From Chthoniobacterales bacterium (GTDB taxonomy: Bacteria; Verrucomicrobiota; Verrucomicrobiia; Chthoniobacterales; JAATET01), in contig JAATET010000078.1 of the NCBI GenBank assembly GCA_015655545.1, positions 31,138 through 95,137 on the forward strand: a stretch of DNA of 64,000 bases, given 5' to 3'. The notes below the pieces were generated by a model, which saw nothing but the letters and a program-made list of their open reading frames with translations, was not told where the DNA came from and did no database searches. Both the position numbers and the translations under genes were made by a program. Shown piece by piece: positions 42,781-51,100 of this stretch. Each line of letters opens with the position of its first letter. Positions within the stretch are counted from its first letter, which is position 1.

Positions 42781-42796
42781 GGCTGAACCCTACAAA
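42776..42796. promoter_or_regulatory. Second TGTAGG palindrome, overlapping the regulator stop
   Basis: TGTAGGG-CTGAA-CCCTACA then AAA. Against the copy at 40953 the 21 aligned bases differ only at three spacer positions. It precedes the membrane protein/glycosyltransferase pair by about 60 bp. A terminator is unlikely since no T-run follows on the plus strand. Confidence 0.6.
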
Positions 42797-42856
42797 AATT
42801 ACCGGCCTGGTCCGACGGGCGCGCGGCCGGCCGTTCGGTGATTCTCATCGGGAGGT

Positions 42857-43345
42857 ATGTCCCGACATCAGCCGTTAGAGGCGGCTTCCCCGAATGGCGA
42901 AGTCGCCCGCCACCGTTCAGGAAGAGATTGGCGTCGATTGGTAGGCGTCCTCTGGATGGCCCTCGGTTTTCTGCTCGTTTATGCGAGTGCCTGCGCGTTT
43001 TTTGCTCGGCCCGAGCCGCCGAGATTCGGAGCGGCCGTCAGCGGAACAGCTTTGCTGCTGCTCGCCGCACTGCTGCAATGCACCGGCTACCTGCTTTGGA
43101 AGGGACGGCGCGCGGGACGTGGTTTTCATATCGGCGCCAGCATCGTCCTCTTTTTCGGCTGCCTATCCTGCACGCTGCTGTTTTTCGAGGACTTGGACGG
43201 CGCGGCGCTGGTCTTGCTCGGGGTGCTGGCGGTGTTCTCTCTTTTTGCCATCATGGTTTCGCTGTTCGGCCCATCCCTGCGGGAGCCGAAAATCGAAGGC
43301 GGCTTGCCGGACAAATCGAGAGCTTTCGGCCAGGGAGATTCGTGA
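42857..43345 (+). CDS. Small integral membrane protein, 162 aa
   Basis: Four predicted helices: GVLWMALGFLLVYASACAFF, AAVSGTALLLLAALLQCTGY, GASIVLFFGCLSCTLLFF and AALVLLGVLAVFSLFAIMVS. Short basic ends. No known family. Its stop overlaps the GTG of the glycosyltransferase (GTGA), so it may act with that enzyme, for instance as a flippase-like or scaffold subunit; this is inference from coupling. Confidence 0.65.
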   Translation: MSRHQPLEAASPNGEVARHRSGRDWRRLVGVLWMALGFLLVYASACAFFARPEPPRFGAAVSGTALLLLAALLQCTGYLLWKGRRAGRGFHIGASIVLFFGCLSCTLLFFEDLDGAALVLLGVLAVFSLFAIMVSLFGPSLREPKIEGGLPDKSRAFGQGDS

Positions 43346-44988
43346 ATTCCACGCTGGACCGGATGCTTGGCCGAACGCCGGTGTTGCCCCTCGGGATCGT
43401 CGCCGCGCTCCTTGTATTGAGGGCGGGACTCCTTTTCCGGCTGGAGGTGAACAGCGACGAACCCCAGCACCTCCATGTCATCTACCGCTGGTTCGAAGGG
43501 GCGTGGCCGTATCGCGATGTCTTCGACAACCACACGCCGCTTTTTCATCTGCTTTTTTTGCCATTGCCGGCGCTGTTCGGCCAGACTCCCGATATTGTTC
43601 AAATAGCAAGGCTTGCCATTTTCCCAATTGGACTGGTGGCAGTCGGCCTCTTTTTCATGGTCGGACGGACTCTCCATGGTCCTGCGACCGCGATCTGGTC
43701 CGTCGCCATTCTCCTCGCGCTCGGCGATTGGTCTCTCAAGGCGCTGGAGTTTCGTCCGGATGTTCTTTGGATGTGTTTTTGGTTCGGCTCGCTGTGGGTT
43801 TTGATTTGCGCTTATCAGCGCGCGGGGCTGAAGCTCGTTGATTTTTTCGCCGTCGGTTTTTTGCTGGGGGCTGCGCTCTGCACGTCCATCAAGACGGTGT
43901 TTCTTCTGCCCTCCCTGGCCGTTGGCTGGGCGGCCGCCTTCGCACTCTCGAAGGACTTTCGAGATTTGCATCCGGTCCGCGTCATCCTTTCCACGGCCGG
44001 GGCCGCCCTGCTGGGGCTGGCAATTCTTCCCGCTGCCTTCATGGAATGGATGAACTCGAAAGGCGCACTGGATGCCATGCGGCATTGCCTGCTCGAAGTG
44101 AATCACGACCGCGTCGAGCCGGCGCGCGCGTGGATTTTTTTTCTGGGCATGCCGCTCCTGCTGTTTGCGGCTTGGCGCATGTCCAGGTACGGCGCACGCC
44201 AAAGCGGATTGCGAACGGCGATTTTGGTCGCAACAGGCACTTACCTGCTCCTGACTCTCGGTTTCAGTCCCTCTTTGAAGAAGCAGACTTTCCTTCCTGT
44301 CTATCCTCTCCTGATTCTTTTTGGCTGGCAGGCAGGGGTCTCATTTGCAAACCGCACCTGTCGCGCGAAGGCCCTGCCGGAATATTGCGGAGCAGCTGCC
44401 TGTCTTTTCCTGAGCGGGCATCTGCTCTGGGAAAGCGAATTTTGGCAAAATAATTCAAGAGCGCAGCGTGATCTTCTTCGTGACGTGCTTCAACTCACCA
44501 AGGCCGGAGAAACCATTCTGGATTTGAAGGGAGAAACGATCTTTCGCCAGCGCCCTATCTATTCAGCATTTGTCCTGGCCACGCGCAGGGCCTTTTCGCA
44601 GCAAAGAATCACGGAGGAAGATCCCCACGAAATCGTCTCGCACGGCACCATGGTGGCATCGGCATCGGGCACGGGCTTCCCTCGAAACTTCCGGACCTTT
44701 CTGAAGAACAACTATCTTCCCCTTCGGGGCTCCTCGCTCGCAGTCGCGGGAAAGGAAATCCATCCGTCGTGGCGAGGCGGACGCTGGGTTGCCACGATCG
44801 ATTTGATGCTGCCGGGCGAGTATGTCCTGCTCAGGGACCGGCACTCTCCGACGTCTCGTGAGCAGGAATCGATGCGGCTGCACATGGGGAGGAATCAAAT
44901 CGAAGTGGGCGACCGCAATCCGGCGCTCCTTTTTTGGCGGCGGGCTTTCGATGCCGGCTACACTCCGGAGCGGAAACGCGACGACTGA
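43342..44988 (+). CDS. GT-C family membrane glycosyltransferase
   Basis: 548 aa from GTG 43342 (VNSTLDRMLGRTPVL); the open frame runs back to 42838 but there it shadows the preceding gene. A dozen membrane helices; the first outer loop has NSDEPQHLHVIYRWFEG and FDNHTPLFHLLF, with the acidic/His residues of PMT/ArnT-like (GT39/83) enzymes that use polyprenyl-phosphate sugars. A C-terminal soluble part (residues 400-548) includes RGGRWVATIDLMLPGEYVLL. Sugar and acceptor are unknown. Confidence 0.8.
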   Translation: MNSTLDRMLGRTPVLPLGIVAALLVLRAGLLFRLEVNSDEPQHLHVIYRWFEGAWPYRDVFDNHTPLFHLLFLPLPALFGQTPDIVQIARLAIFPIGLVAVGLFFMVGRTLHGPATAIWSVAILLALGDWSLKALEFRPDVLWMCFWFGSLWVLICAYQRAGLKLVDFFAVGFLLGAALCTSIKTVFLLPSLAVGWAAAFALSKDFRDLHPVRVILSTAGAALLGLAILPAAFMEWMNSKGALDAMRHCLLEVNHDRVEPARAWIFFLGMPLLLFAAWRMSRYGARQSGLRTAILVATGTYLLLTLGFSPSLKKQTFLPVYPLLILFGWQAGVSFANRTCRAKALPEYCGAAACLFLSGHLLWESEFWQNNSRAQRDLLRDVLQLTKAGETILDLKGETIFRQRPIYSAFVLATRRAFSQQRITEEDPHEIVSHGTMVASASGTGFPRNFRTFLKNNYLPLRGSSLAVAGKEIHPSWRGGRWVATIDLMLPGEYVLLRDRHSPTSREQESMRLHMGRNQIEVGDRNPALLFWRRAFDAGYTPERKRDD

Positions 44989-45080
44989 TCAAGGCATTGG
45001 CCGGAAGAGAAAAAAACGCGGCCGTCGCGTTGGATTTGGCCGAAGCGCCAAACCGATTTCTCTCCCAACGAGAGCGCGTC

Positions 45081-46682
45081 CTAGCCCGCTCGATATTTTT
45101 CGGGACTGGCGCGGCGACGAAACACCCGCGGAGCGAGTTGCAAGGCCACGTCAAGCGGCACGGCCAGCGCGAGGAGCAGCGGCGGCCAGGCGGCGGCGAA
45201 AAAACGGGGATTCGAACTGCCCACGAGATACACTGTCAGCGCGTAGCCAACGGCGAGGATCACCCATACGCCGAGCGTGGCGCGAAACTGCGGCAGCGCC
45301 AACGCGAGGAGGCATCCGGCAACGAGAAACCAGCCGAGCAAAGTCGGCGTCATCTGCCAGAGCGTCCGGCGAAAGCCATTTTCGAAAGGCTCGGCGACGA
45401 AAACGCCCAGCGAAGTCGCCCACGCCACATATTGATTCATCCATTTGGCCGGAACTTCACGTCCGGCGGGCTCCACGCGGCGCTGGTATTCGGCCAGCGA
45501 CGAAGCTTGGCCGGGCTCGACGTCGAATACGGAGGCGATCATTCCGAGTTTCTTCGCGTCCTTGTCCTCGACCCGATCGGCAAAGTCGGGGCCGAAATTC
45601 TTCATGTAGTCGCCCTGCTCGTAGCGACGGATTTTGAAGATCGTCCAGTTGATCGAGCTCACAGCCCGCTGGACGCCGATATAGATAAACTCCACGGGAT
45701 ACGCGAAGATGGCCTCCAGGGCGAGGTCGCGCATGGCTCGCGACAAACCCTTGTCACCTCCATTTTTCTCCAACGCCTGCCATGCGGGGTAGTTCCCCGT
45801 GCGGTAACCGCGGCGAAGCAGGTTCTTCGCGTCGTTGTCCTCGTAATAATAATAGTCGAGACGGGCGCGATTGGCGCGAACGAGCGCGGCCACGTCCGCC
45901 TTCAAATCGGCATGCCTGGAGGATTCGAGCACGGTGAGCGGGAACGCCGAGGAATAAAGCAGCCGGGCGGCTTGCTTTCCGTCGCCCATCGTGAGCATCG
46001 CCACGATCAAAGCGCCGAGCCCTGTCCATTGGGGCCAGCGAAGAAATCGCCATGCCCGCACATAAACAATGCCGATGACGAGACCCGGCCAGAAAAAGCG
46101 CGCCGCCGGTTTTGTCAGAACGCACAGTGCGAGACACGCGAGGAAGATCCACCAGACGTCCGGGGCGGGATCCTTCCGCTCGATGCGGGAAACCCAGGCC
46201 ACCCACGCGGCGAAAGCCCAGATCAGCGTCGCGAAGAAAAATGCCTCGCCCAGCAGCTCGTGCTCATACCAGAGGACGATCGGCATGCCGGCGTAGATCA
46301 CCGTTAACGGGACGATCCAGCATTTCCATGCGGCGAAAATTTTACGAATGGCATACGCGAGCGGCAGGAGAGTGAGCAGCCCCATCGCGTGCTGGAAAAT
46401 CGCCAGCCATCCGAGCACCGATCCCGGCAGCACGGACACCGGCAGCAGGAGAAGCGGATACACGTAACGCCTCTTCTCCGGAATCGAGAGGATTCCTTCG
46501 TGGAGCAGGCGATAGGCGAAACTGAAATACGATTCCGAATCCGAGCCCCAATAGGCAAGCGGGTGGTAGGCCAGAAAAATCACGCGCAGCGCCAGGCCGA
46601 TCAGGATGGCAGGCAGCGCCCATATCAGGGCGTCCATCACCGCGGGATGGCGCGAAATCAGCCTTTTGATCCGATCCTTCAT
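45081..46682 (-). CDS. GT-C-like membrane protein, possible glycosyltransferase
   Basis: 533 aa with about 11 helices. After the first helix comes WGSDSESYFSFAYRLLHEG, a GT-C outer loop with acidic residues at the expected place; IYAGMPIVLWYEHELLGEAF and LTKPAARFFWPG are further GT39/GT83-like segments. A soluble insertion (residues 255-410) carries DYYYYEDNDAKN. It converges with the previous GT-C gene (93 bp between stops). A dolichol/polyprenyl-phosphate-sugar-using enzyme is the likely class. Confidence 0.7.
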   Translation of the reverse strand: MKDRIKRLISRHPAVMDALIWALPAILIGLALRVIFLAYHPLAYWGSDSESYFSFAYRLLHEGILSIPEKRRYVYPLLLLPVSVLPGSVLGWLAIFQHAMGLLTLLPLAYAIRKIFAAWKCWIVPLTVIYAGMPIVLWYEHELLGEAFFFATLIWAFAAWVAWVSRIERKDPAPDVWWIFLACLALCVLTKPAARFFWPGLVIGIVYVRAWRFLRWPQWTGLGALIVAMLTMGDGKQAARLLYSSAFPLTVLESSRHADLKADVAALVRANRARLDYYYYEDNDAKNLLRRGYRTGNYPAWQALEKNGGDKGLSRAMRDLALEAIFAYPVEFIYIGVQRAVSSINWTIFKIRRYEQGDYMKNFGPDFADRVEDKDAKKLGMIASVFDVEPGQASSLAEYQRRVEPAGREVPAKWMNQYVAWATSLGVFVAEPFENGFRRTLWQMTPTLLGWFLVAGCLLALALPQFRATLGVWVILAVGYALTVYLVGSSNPRFFAAAWPPLLLALAVPLDVALQLAPRVFRRRASPEKYRAG

Positions 46683-46935
46683 CGTGTGGGTGGAGCCCCT
46701 GATTTCCTACCTGCCTTCACACGAATTGAAAAGTTTTGAAAAGGCTCCTGATGATCGCGTCGCCTGTTGATTGATTCGCCGATAAGTAAAGTCGCGAGAG
46801 ACAATCGGCAATACAAAGATGGTTTTCCACGGCCAGTGCACGAAACCCCGGTTCAGGCTTAAGCGCGAAGGCCCCTCGAAGACGGACCGCAAATATCCGC
46901 TTCGTTCCGCCGCCGATCGCGAGCTACTCTTTCCC
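46683..46935. other. Intergenic region between divergent genes
   Basis: 253 bp between the GT-C gene and the exonuclease. It contains CCTGATTTCCTACCTGCCTTC (named in part: CCTGATTTCCT at 46699-46709), a short segment that recurs with changes near 47638 and in the hairpins at 56748 and 63195. No gene is seen; promoters for both sides must be here. Confidence 0.4.
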
Positions 46936-47556
46936 ATGCCATTTACGAGACCGCGCGGATTGGCGCCCACCAAGGCGGAAACCGCGCTCCTGCCGCCTTT
47001 CACAGGGCTTGCCCTGGAGCGCATCTTCGTTCCCGAGACTCTGTCCGACTTCGCCGCCGCCGCGGCCGAGATCTTCACGGCGGCCGTGGCGGGATTCGAC
47101 ACGGAATCCAAGCCCACCTTCACCTCCGGCGAGAAAAGCGACGGCCCGCACGTCGTCCAATTCGCGCTTCCGGCGAAAGCCTTCATCTTCCAGCTTCATC
47201 GGCGGGAGTGCCTGCCGTTCGTCATCGATCTGCTGCAATCGGAGAAAGTGCAAAAGATCGGCTTCGGGCTGAAATCCGACCACACCCAGATCCTGGCCAA
47301 GCTCGGAATCCGCCCCCAGGCCGTGCTCGACCTGAACACGACTTTTCGCAAAGCCGGCTACCGCGGCCAGATGGGCGTCCGCGCCGCCGTCGGGGCCGTG
47401 CTCAAACAAGGCTTCCCAAAATCCAAGAGCGCCACCACGTCGAATTGGGCCCTCCCCCATCTCACCTCGAAGCAGCTGCTCTACGCCGCGAACGACGCCT
47501 ACGCCGCCCTCAAGGTCTACGAAGCGCTCGCCGCCTCCGGGCGCATGACTTCGTAA
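46936..47556 (+). CDS. 3'-5' exonuclease domain protein (RNase D-like)
   Basis: 206 aa from MPFTRPRGLAPTKAE; the frame extends to 46819 without coding character. DEDDy exonuclease: ExoI Asp55/Glu57 (VAGFDTESKPTF), ExoII Asp115 (GFGLKSDH), ExoIII Tyr183 and Asp187 (LLYAANDAYAAL). It lacks the HRDC domains of RNase D, so it is a stand-alone exonuclease, on RNA or DNA. It sits 124 bp before pyrE. Confidence 0.85.
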   Translation: MPFTRPRGLAPTKAETALLPPFTGLALERIFVPETLSDFAAAAAEIFTAAVAGFDTESKPTFTSGEKSDGPHVVQFALPAKAFIFQLHRRECLPFVIDLLQSEKVQKIGFGLKSDHTQILAKLGIRPQAVLDLNTTFRKAGYRGQMGVRAAVGAVLKQGFPKSKSATTSNWALPHLTSKQLLYAANDAYAALKVYEALAASGRMTS

Positions 47557-47679
47557 AACCTCGCCATCCGGTCAATCGCAGCGCGCTCCTGTAGCCACCC
47601 CGCTCCGCCAGTCTCGGACGGTGAACGTGCCGCTTTTCCTGATTTCCTGCTTCCCTCATTCCACGTATTCCTCGGCGTC

Positions 47680-48264
47680 ATGAACGAAGTCCTCGATCTC
47701 TTCCGCAAGACCGGCGCGCTCCTACACGGGCATTTCGTGCTGCGCAGCGGGCTCCACAGCCGTGAGTTTTTCCAATGCGCGATCCTGCTTCAGCACGCGA
47801 CCATCGCCTCGCAGGTCTGCGGGCTGCTCGCGGAGAAATTGCGCGGGTTCGAATACGACGCGGCGGCGGCTACTGCAGCCACAGTCGTCTCGCCCGCGGT
47901 CGGCGGCATCGTCGTCGGCCAGGAGGTCGCGCGGCACCTCGATACGCGTCACATCTTCGTCGAGAAGGACGGCCAGGGCGGCCTCGTGATGCGCCGGTTC
48001 GAGATCAAACCCGGCGAGCGCTTCCTCGTCGCCGAGGATGTGGTCACGCGTGGCGGCCGCGTGCAGGAGACGATCGACATCATTCGCGCGCATGGCGGAG
48101 TCGTCGTCGCCGCGGGGAGCATCGTGGACCGCAGCGGCGGAAACCTTCCCGACTTCGGCTGTCCGTTCGTCTCGCTCGTGCAGATGACGCCGGAGACTTT
48201 CGAGGCGGACAATCTTCCCTCCGACCTCGCGGCGATCCCGGCCGTGAAGCCCGGCAGCAAGTAA
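47680..48264 (+). CDS. pyrE: Orotate phosphoribosyltransferase
   Basis: 194 aa. Makes OMP from orotate and PRPP in pyrimidine synthesis. MNEVLDLFRKTGALLHGHFV and LRSGLHSREFFQ are the N-terminal orotate-binding part; the PRPP loop is FLVAEDVVTRGGRVQETIDI with an acidic pair. The VGGIVVGQEVARHL loop is typical of this clade. Converges with dltB (18 bp between the stops). Confidence 0.95.
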   Translation: MNEVLDLFRKTGALLHGHFVLRSGLHSREFFQCAILLQHATIASQVCGLLAEKLRGFEYDAAAATAATVVSPAVGGIVVGQEVARHLDTRHIFVEKDGQGGLVMRRFEIKPGERFLVAEDVVTRGGRVQETIDIIRAHGGVVVAAGSIVDRSGGNLPDFGCPFVSLVQMTPETFEADNLPSDLAAIPAVKPGSK

Positions 48265-48282
48265 ACAACAGGCGGGGCCGGA

Positions 48283-49461
48283 TTACTTGAACCAGTGGCC
48301 TGAAAAAATCAGGAAGCCGAAGCAGACGCAATTGAACGTGAGCACCGTGCCCATCGTGCGCGTGAGGCGGGTATCCGCGAGCCATTGGGCTTTTTTGTTC
48401 CAGCGCTTGTAGCGGTCGTGAACGACCTGCAGACCCCCGTGGTAAAGCCCGTAGACGAGGTAGTGCGTCTCGAGGCCGTGCCAGACGCCCATGGCAAAAA
48501 AAGTGACAAGGAGCCCGGCGTGGCTGGCGTGCACGGGATTCCTGATCCAGCCTTTCTTCGTGATCCAGAGGTAGAAGCGCATGAACACGAAGTCGCGCAG
48601 CCAGTGCGAAAGCGTGATGTGCCAGCGGTTCCAGAACGCCTGGATGTCCGGAGCAAGGAAGGGAAGGTGGAAATTCTGCGGCGTGCGGATGCCAAGCAGA
48701 TAGCTGAAGGCGATGGCGAAGGCGCTGTAGCCGGCGAAATCGAAGAACAAGTAGAAGCTGTAGGCGTAGGCGTAGGAGACCATCGCGCCGAGGCCGTGGT
48801 GCGCCGCCACCGGAATGAGCCACTTGTCGTAGATGACGGCGGCGAGCACGAACTTGTAGAGGAGGCCGCTGAAGAAGCTGGCTGCGGCGAAGTCGAGATC
48901 CTTGAGAAATTCCGCCCGCGACCGGGGCGCGTCCCAATCCAGCTTGAAACGGCGGAATCGATCGATCGGGCCGGAGGAGATTGTCGGGAAGAAGAGCAGG
49001 AAGAGGAGAAAATCCGCCGCGCGCAGCTCCTTCACGGTGCCCTCGTGGATGCACATGAGCACGTCGATCGCGCGGAAGCTCAGGTAGGAAATGCCGATGA
49101 AGCCGACGAGGTTGCCGCCGCCCCCGGCGGGCAGCAGCTTCGCAAGCACGAGCGGCGAGAGCGAGAGGAGCACGGCGGGCGTGATCCATTTCTTGGAAGC
49201 GTCGCGCCGTCGCATCGCGAGATAGCCGCGGGCGAGGAGAAACTGCATCGCCGCGAAGCCGAGAAGCGTCGCGAGCTCCTGCCAGAAGGGATCGCCGGCC
49301 TTTCCGGTGACGGGCCAGGCGTATTGGACGATGAGCATGAGCGCCGTGGCCATCGCCAGCCAGCTCTTCACCTTGCGGCCCATCAGCCCGAGCGCCACGG
49401 TCGGCAGCACGACGGCAAAGAGCAAAAGGCCGAAGTAGAAAAAATCCGCGTAGGGCGCCAT
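48283..49461 (-). CDS. dltB: MBOAT acyltransferase DltB
   Basis: 392 aa with about 11 helices. MBOAT hallmark: WHGLETHYLVYGLYHGG with the conserved His, plus FPTISSGPIDRFRRF and NRWHITLSHWLRDFVF, all as in DltB. The enzyme would take an aminoacyl group from DltC and pass it across the membrane. It is the last gene of a C-D-X-A-B operon, 7 bp after dltA. In Firmicutes the product modifies teichoic acid; here the acceptor is unknown. Confidence 0.92.
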   Translation of the reverse strand: MAPYADFFYFGLLLFAVVLPTVALGLMGRKVKSWLAMATALMLIVQYAWPVTGKAGDPFWQELATLLGFAAMQFLLARGYLAMRRRDASKKWITPAVLLSLSPLVLAKLLPAGGGGNLVGFIGISYLSFRAIDVLMCIHEGTVKELRAADFLLFLLFFPTISSGPIDRFRRFKLDWDAPRSRAEFLKDLDFAAASFFSGLLYKFVLAAVIYDKWLIPVAAHHGLGAMVSYAYAYSFYLFFDFAGYSAFAIAFSYLLGIRTPQNFHLPFLAPDIQAFWNRWHITLSHWLRDFVFMRFYLWITKKGWIRNPVHASHAGLLVTFFAMGVWHGLETHYLVYGLYHGGLQVVHDRYKRWNKKAQWLADTRLTRTMGTVLTFNCVCFGFLIFSGHWFK

Positions 49462-49468
49462 GGCGCGT

Positions 49469-50944
49469 TCAGGCTTTGATCTCGAGCTCGGCGAGGAGCG
49501 CCTTGCGATCCACCTTGCCGCTGGCGTTCGTCGGCAGCGTGTCGCGGAAGATCCATCTTTTCGGAATCATGTAGGCGGGCAGCCTCGCGGCGAGCGCCTT
49601 GCGCAGCTGCGTGGAAAGCTGGAAGTCGCTCTCGCCGCCGCGCGACTCCGGCAGCACATACGCGGCCATGCCCTCGACGTGGATGCCGCGCCTGACCGGC
49701 AGCACGACGGCCGTGCGCACGCCGGGCAGCTGGCGGATGTTCGTCTCGACATCCTCGAGCTCGATGCGATGCCCGCCGATCTTCACCTGATCGTCCATGC
49801 GGCCATGGAAAAAGAGCAGCCCATTGCGCACGCTGGCGAGATCGCCGGTGGCGTAGCCGCGCTCGCCGCCGAGCTCGAAGAATTTCTGCGCGGTGAGGTC
49901 GGGGCGGCCAAGGTAGCCGGGGCTCACGCTCGGGCCGACGATGAGCAGCTCCCCGCGCTCGCCATCGGGCAGCGGCCCGCGCTGCCCGTCGCCGGGATAC
50001 ACGCGCACGCCGGTCATGGCGCAGCCGAGCGGCATGGACTCGTGCGCCGCGAGCAGCTCGCGCGTGACGCGGATGGACGTGACGGCGACGGTGGCCTCGG
50101 TCGGGCCGTAGGTGTTCCAGATTTCCGCCTGGGGAAAGCGGTCGAGCAGCTGCAGGGCGAGCTGCTCGGGGAGCGGCTCGCCGCAAAAGAGGAATCGCCG
50201 GAGCCGGGGGAGAAGCGCCTGGGCGAACTTCGCATCGGCGGCGCAAAAGGCGGCGAAGGAGGGCGTGGAGACCCAGGTGGTGGGATTCGTGCCTTCCAGG
50301 AGCGCGAAAAGCTCGCGCGGGGCGGCGAGGACATGCCGCGGGATGGAGACGTGCGTGCCGGCGGTGAGAAGCGACGGGTAGAGATCCATCACCGAGACGT
50401 CGAAGGTGAACGGCGTCTGGCCGAGGAACACCTCGGCGCGATCGGCAAACTTCTGCTCGGCCATGAGCCAGTCCAGAAACGAGAGCAGGCAGCGCCACGT
50501 GATGACGACGCCCTTCGGCTCGCCGGTGCTGCCGGAGGTGAAAAGAATGTAGAAAGGATCGTCGAGGCCGGCGGCGGCGGGCGGCTCGGGAGGAACGGGT
50601 TTTTCCGCGAGGCGGCGGATGTCCTCCGCGCGCAGCTCGGCGGCGGGCCGCACGACCTCGCGAATGCGGGCGACCCGCCCGGCGGGCAAATGGTCGTCCA
50701 CCGGCACATAGGCGCGGCCGGCGAGCGCGGCGCCGAGAAACCCGGCGAGCATTTCCGGCTCCTTGTGGCCGATGACGAGCACGGGCGCGCGACCTTCGAG
50801 CGTGCGCAGGTGCGCGGCGACACTGGCGGCGGCGGCCCAGAGGGCGCCGCGAGTGGCGGAGTGCAATCCGTTCGAGTAGGCGACCTCGTCGGGATGGCGG
50901 CGGGCATGGGCCTCGATGCGGCGGAAAAAATCGTGAGGCGTCAT
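49469..50944 (-). CDS. dltA: D-alanine--carrier protein ligase-like adenylating enzyme
   Basis: 491 aa from MTPHDFFRRIEAH; 25 extra residues upstream overlap dltX. ANL superfamily: P-loop YILFTSGSTGEPKG, WNTYGPTEAT, ATGDLASVRNGLLFFHGRMD, QVKIGGHRIELEDVE, and the catalytic Lys in TNASGKVDRK. Length and spacing match DltA, which activates D-alanine and loads it on DltC. Whether the amino acid is D-alanine cannot be settled by eye. Starts 4 bp after dltX. Confidence 0.92.
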   Translation of the reverse strand: MTPHDFFRRIEAHARRHPDEVAYSNGLHSATRGALWAAAASVAAHLRTLEGRAPVLVIGHKEPEMLAGFLGAALAGRAYVPVDDHLPAGRVARIREVVRPAAELRAEDIRRLAEKPVPPEPPAAAGLDDPFYILFTSGSTGEPKGVVITWRCLLSFLDWLMAEQKFADRAEVFLGQTPFTFDVSVMDLYPSLLTAGTHVSIPRHVLAAPRELFALLEGTNPTTWVSTPSFAAFCAADAKFAQALLPRLRRFLFCGEPLPEQLALQLLDRFPQAEIWNTYGPTEATVAVTSIRVTRELLAAHESMPLGCAMTGVRVYPGDGQRGPLPDGERGELLIVGPSVSPGYLGRPDLTAQKFFELGGERGYATGDLASVRNGLLFFHGRMDDQVKIGGHRIELEDVETNIRQLPGVRTAVVLPVRRGIHVEGMAAYVLPESRGGESDFQLSTQLRKALAARLPAYMIPKRWIFRDTLPTNASGKVDRKALLAELEIKA

Positions 50945-50948
50945 GGCG

Positions 50949-51095
50949 TCAGAATCCCTGATAGATAAAAGTGGGCGTCGCGTAGTTCCCGTGCGTCTGG
51001 AGATAGATGACCGCCGCAAGAATGAGGGCGTAGGAGAGAAGCAGGGCGACGAATCGCAGTCGCGGATTTTCGATCTTCGAGAAGAAGGCGTGCAT
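50949..51095 (-). CDS. dltX: DltX-like small membrane peptide
   Basis: 48 aa, easily missed. A basic N-terminus (HAFFSKIENPRLRF), one membrane helix (VALLLSYALILAAVIYL) and the C-terminal FIYQGF, which corresponds to the conserved end FIYxxF of Firmicute DltX. DltX is needed for D-alanylation and binds the DltB side. It sits between dltD and dltA (5 and 4 bp gaps). The match of the C-terminal motif makes this more than a positional guess. Confidence 0.8.
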   Translation of the reverse strand: MHAFFSKIENPRLRFVALLLSYALILAAVIYLQTHGNYATPTFIYQGF

Positions 51096-51100
51096 GAAAG

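Noticed and set aside
42776..42796. Palindrome read as a terminator
   Set aside because: No T-run follows on the plus strand, and an almost identical copy lies upstream of the operon, which fits an operator better.
42838..43341. Upstream extension of the GT-C gene
   Set aside because: The first 168 residues are Arg/Pro-rich and overlap a well-formed membrane protein gene in another frame; GTG 43342 with the GTGA overlap is the natural start.
44989..45080. Terminator between the convergent GT-C genes
   Set aside because: Complementary G/C pieces exist, but no stem with a T-run on either strand is clear enough to call.
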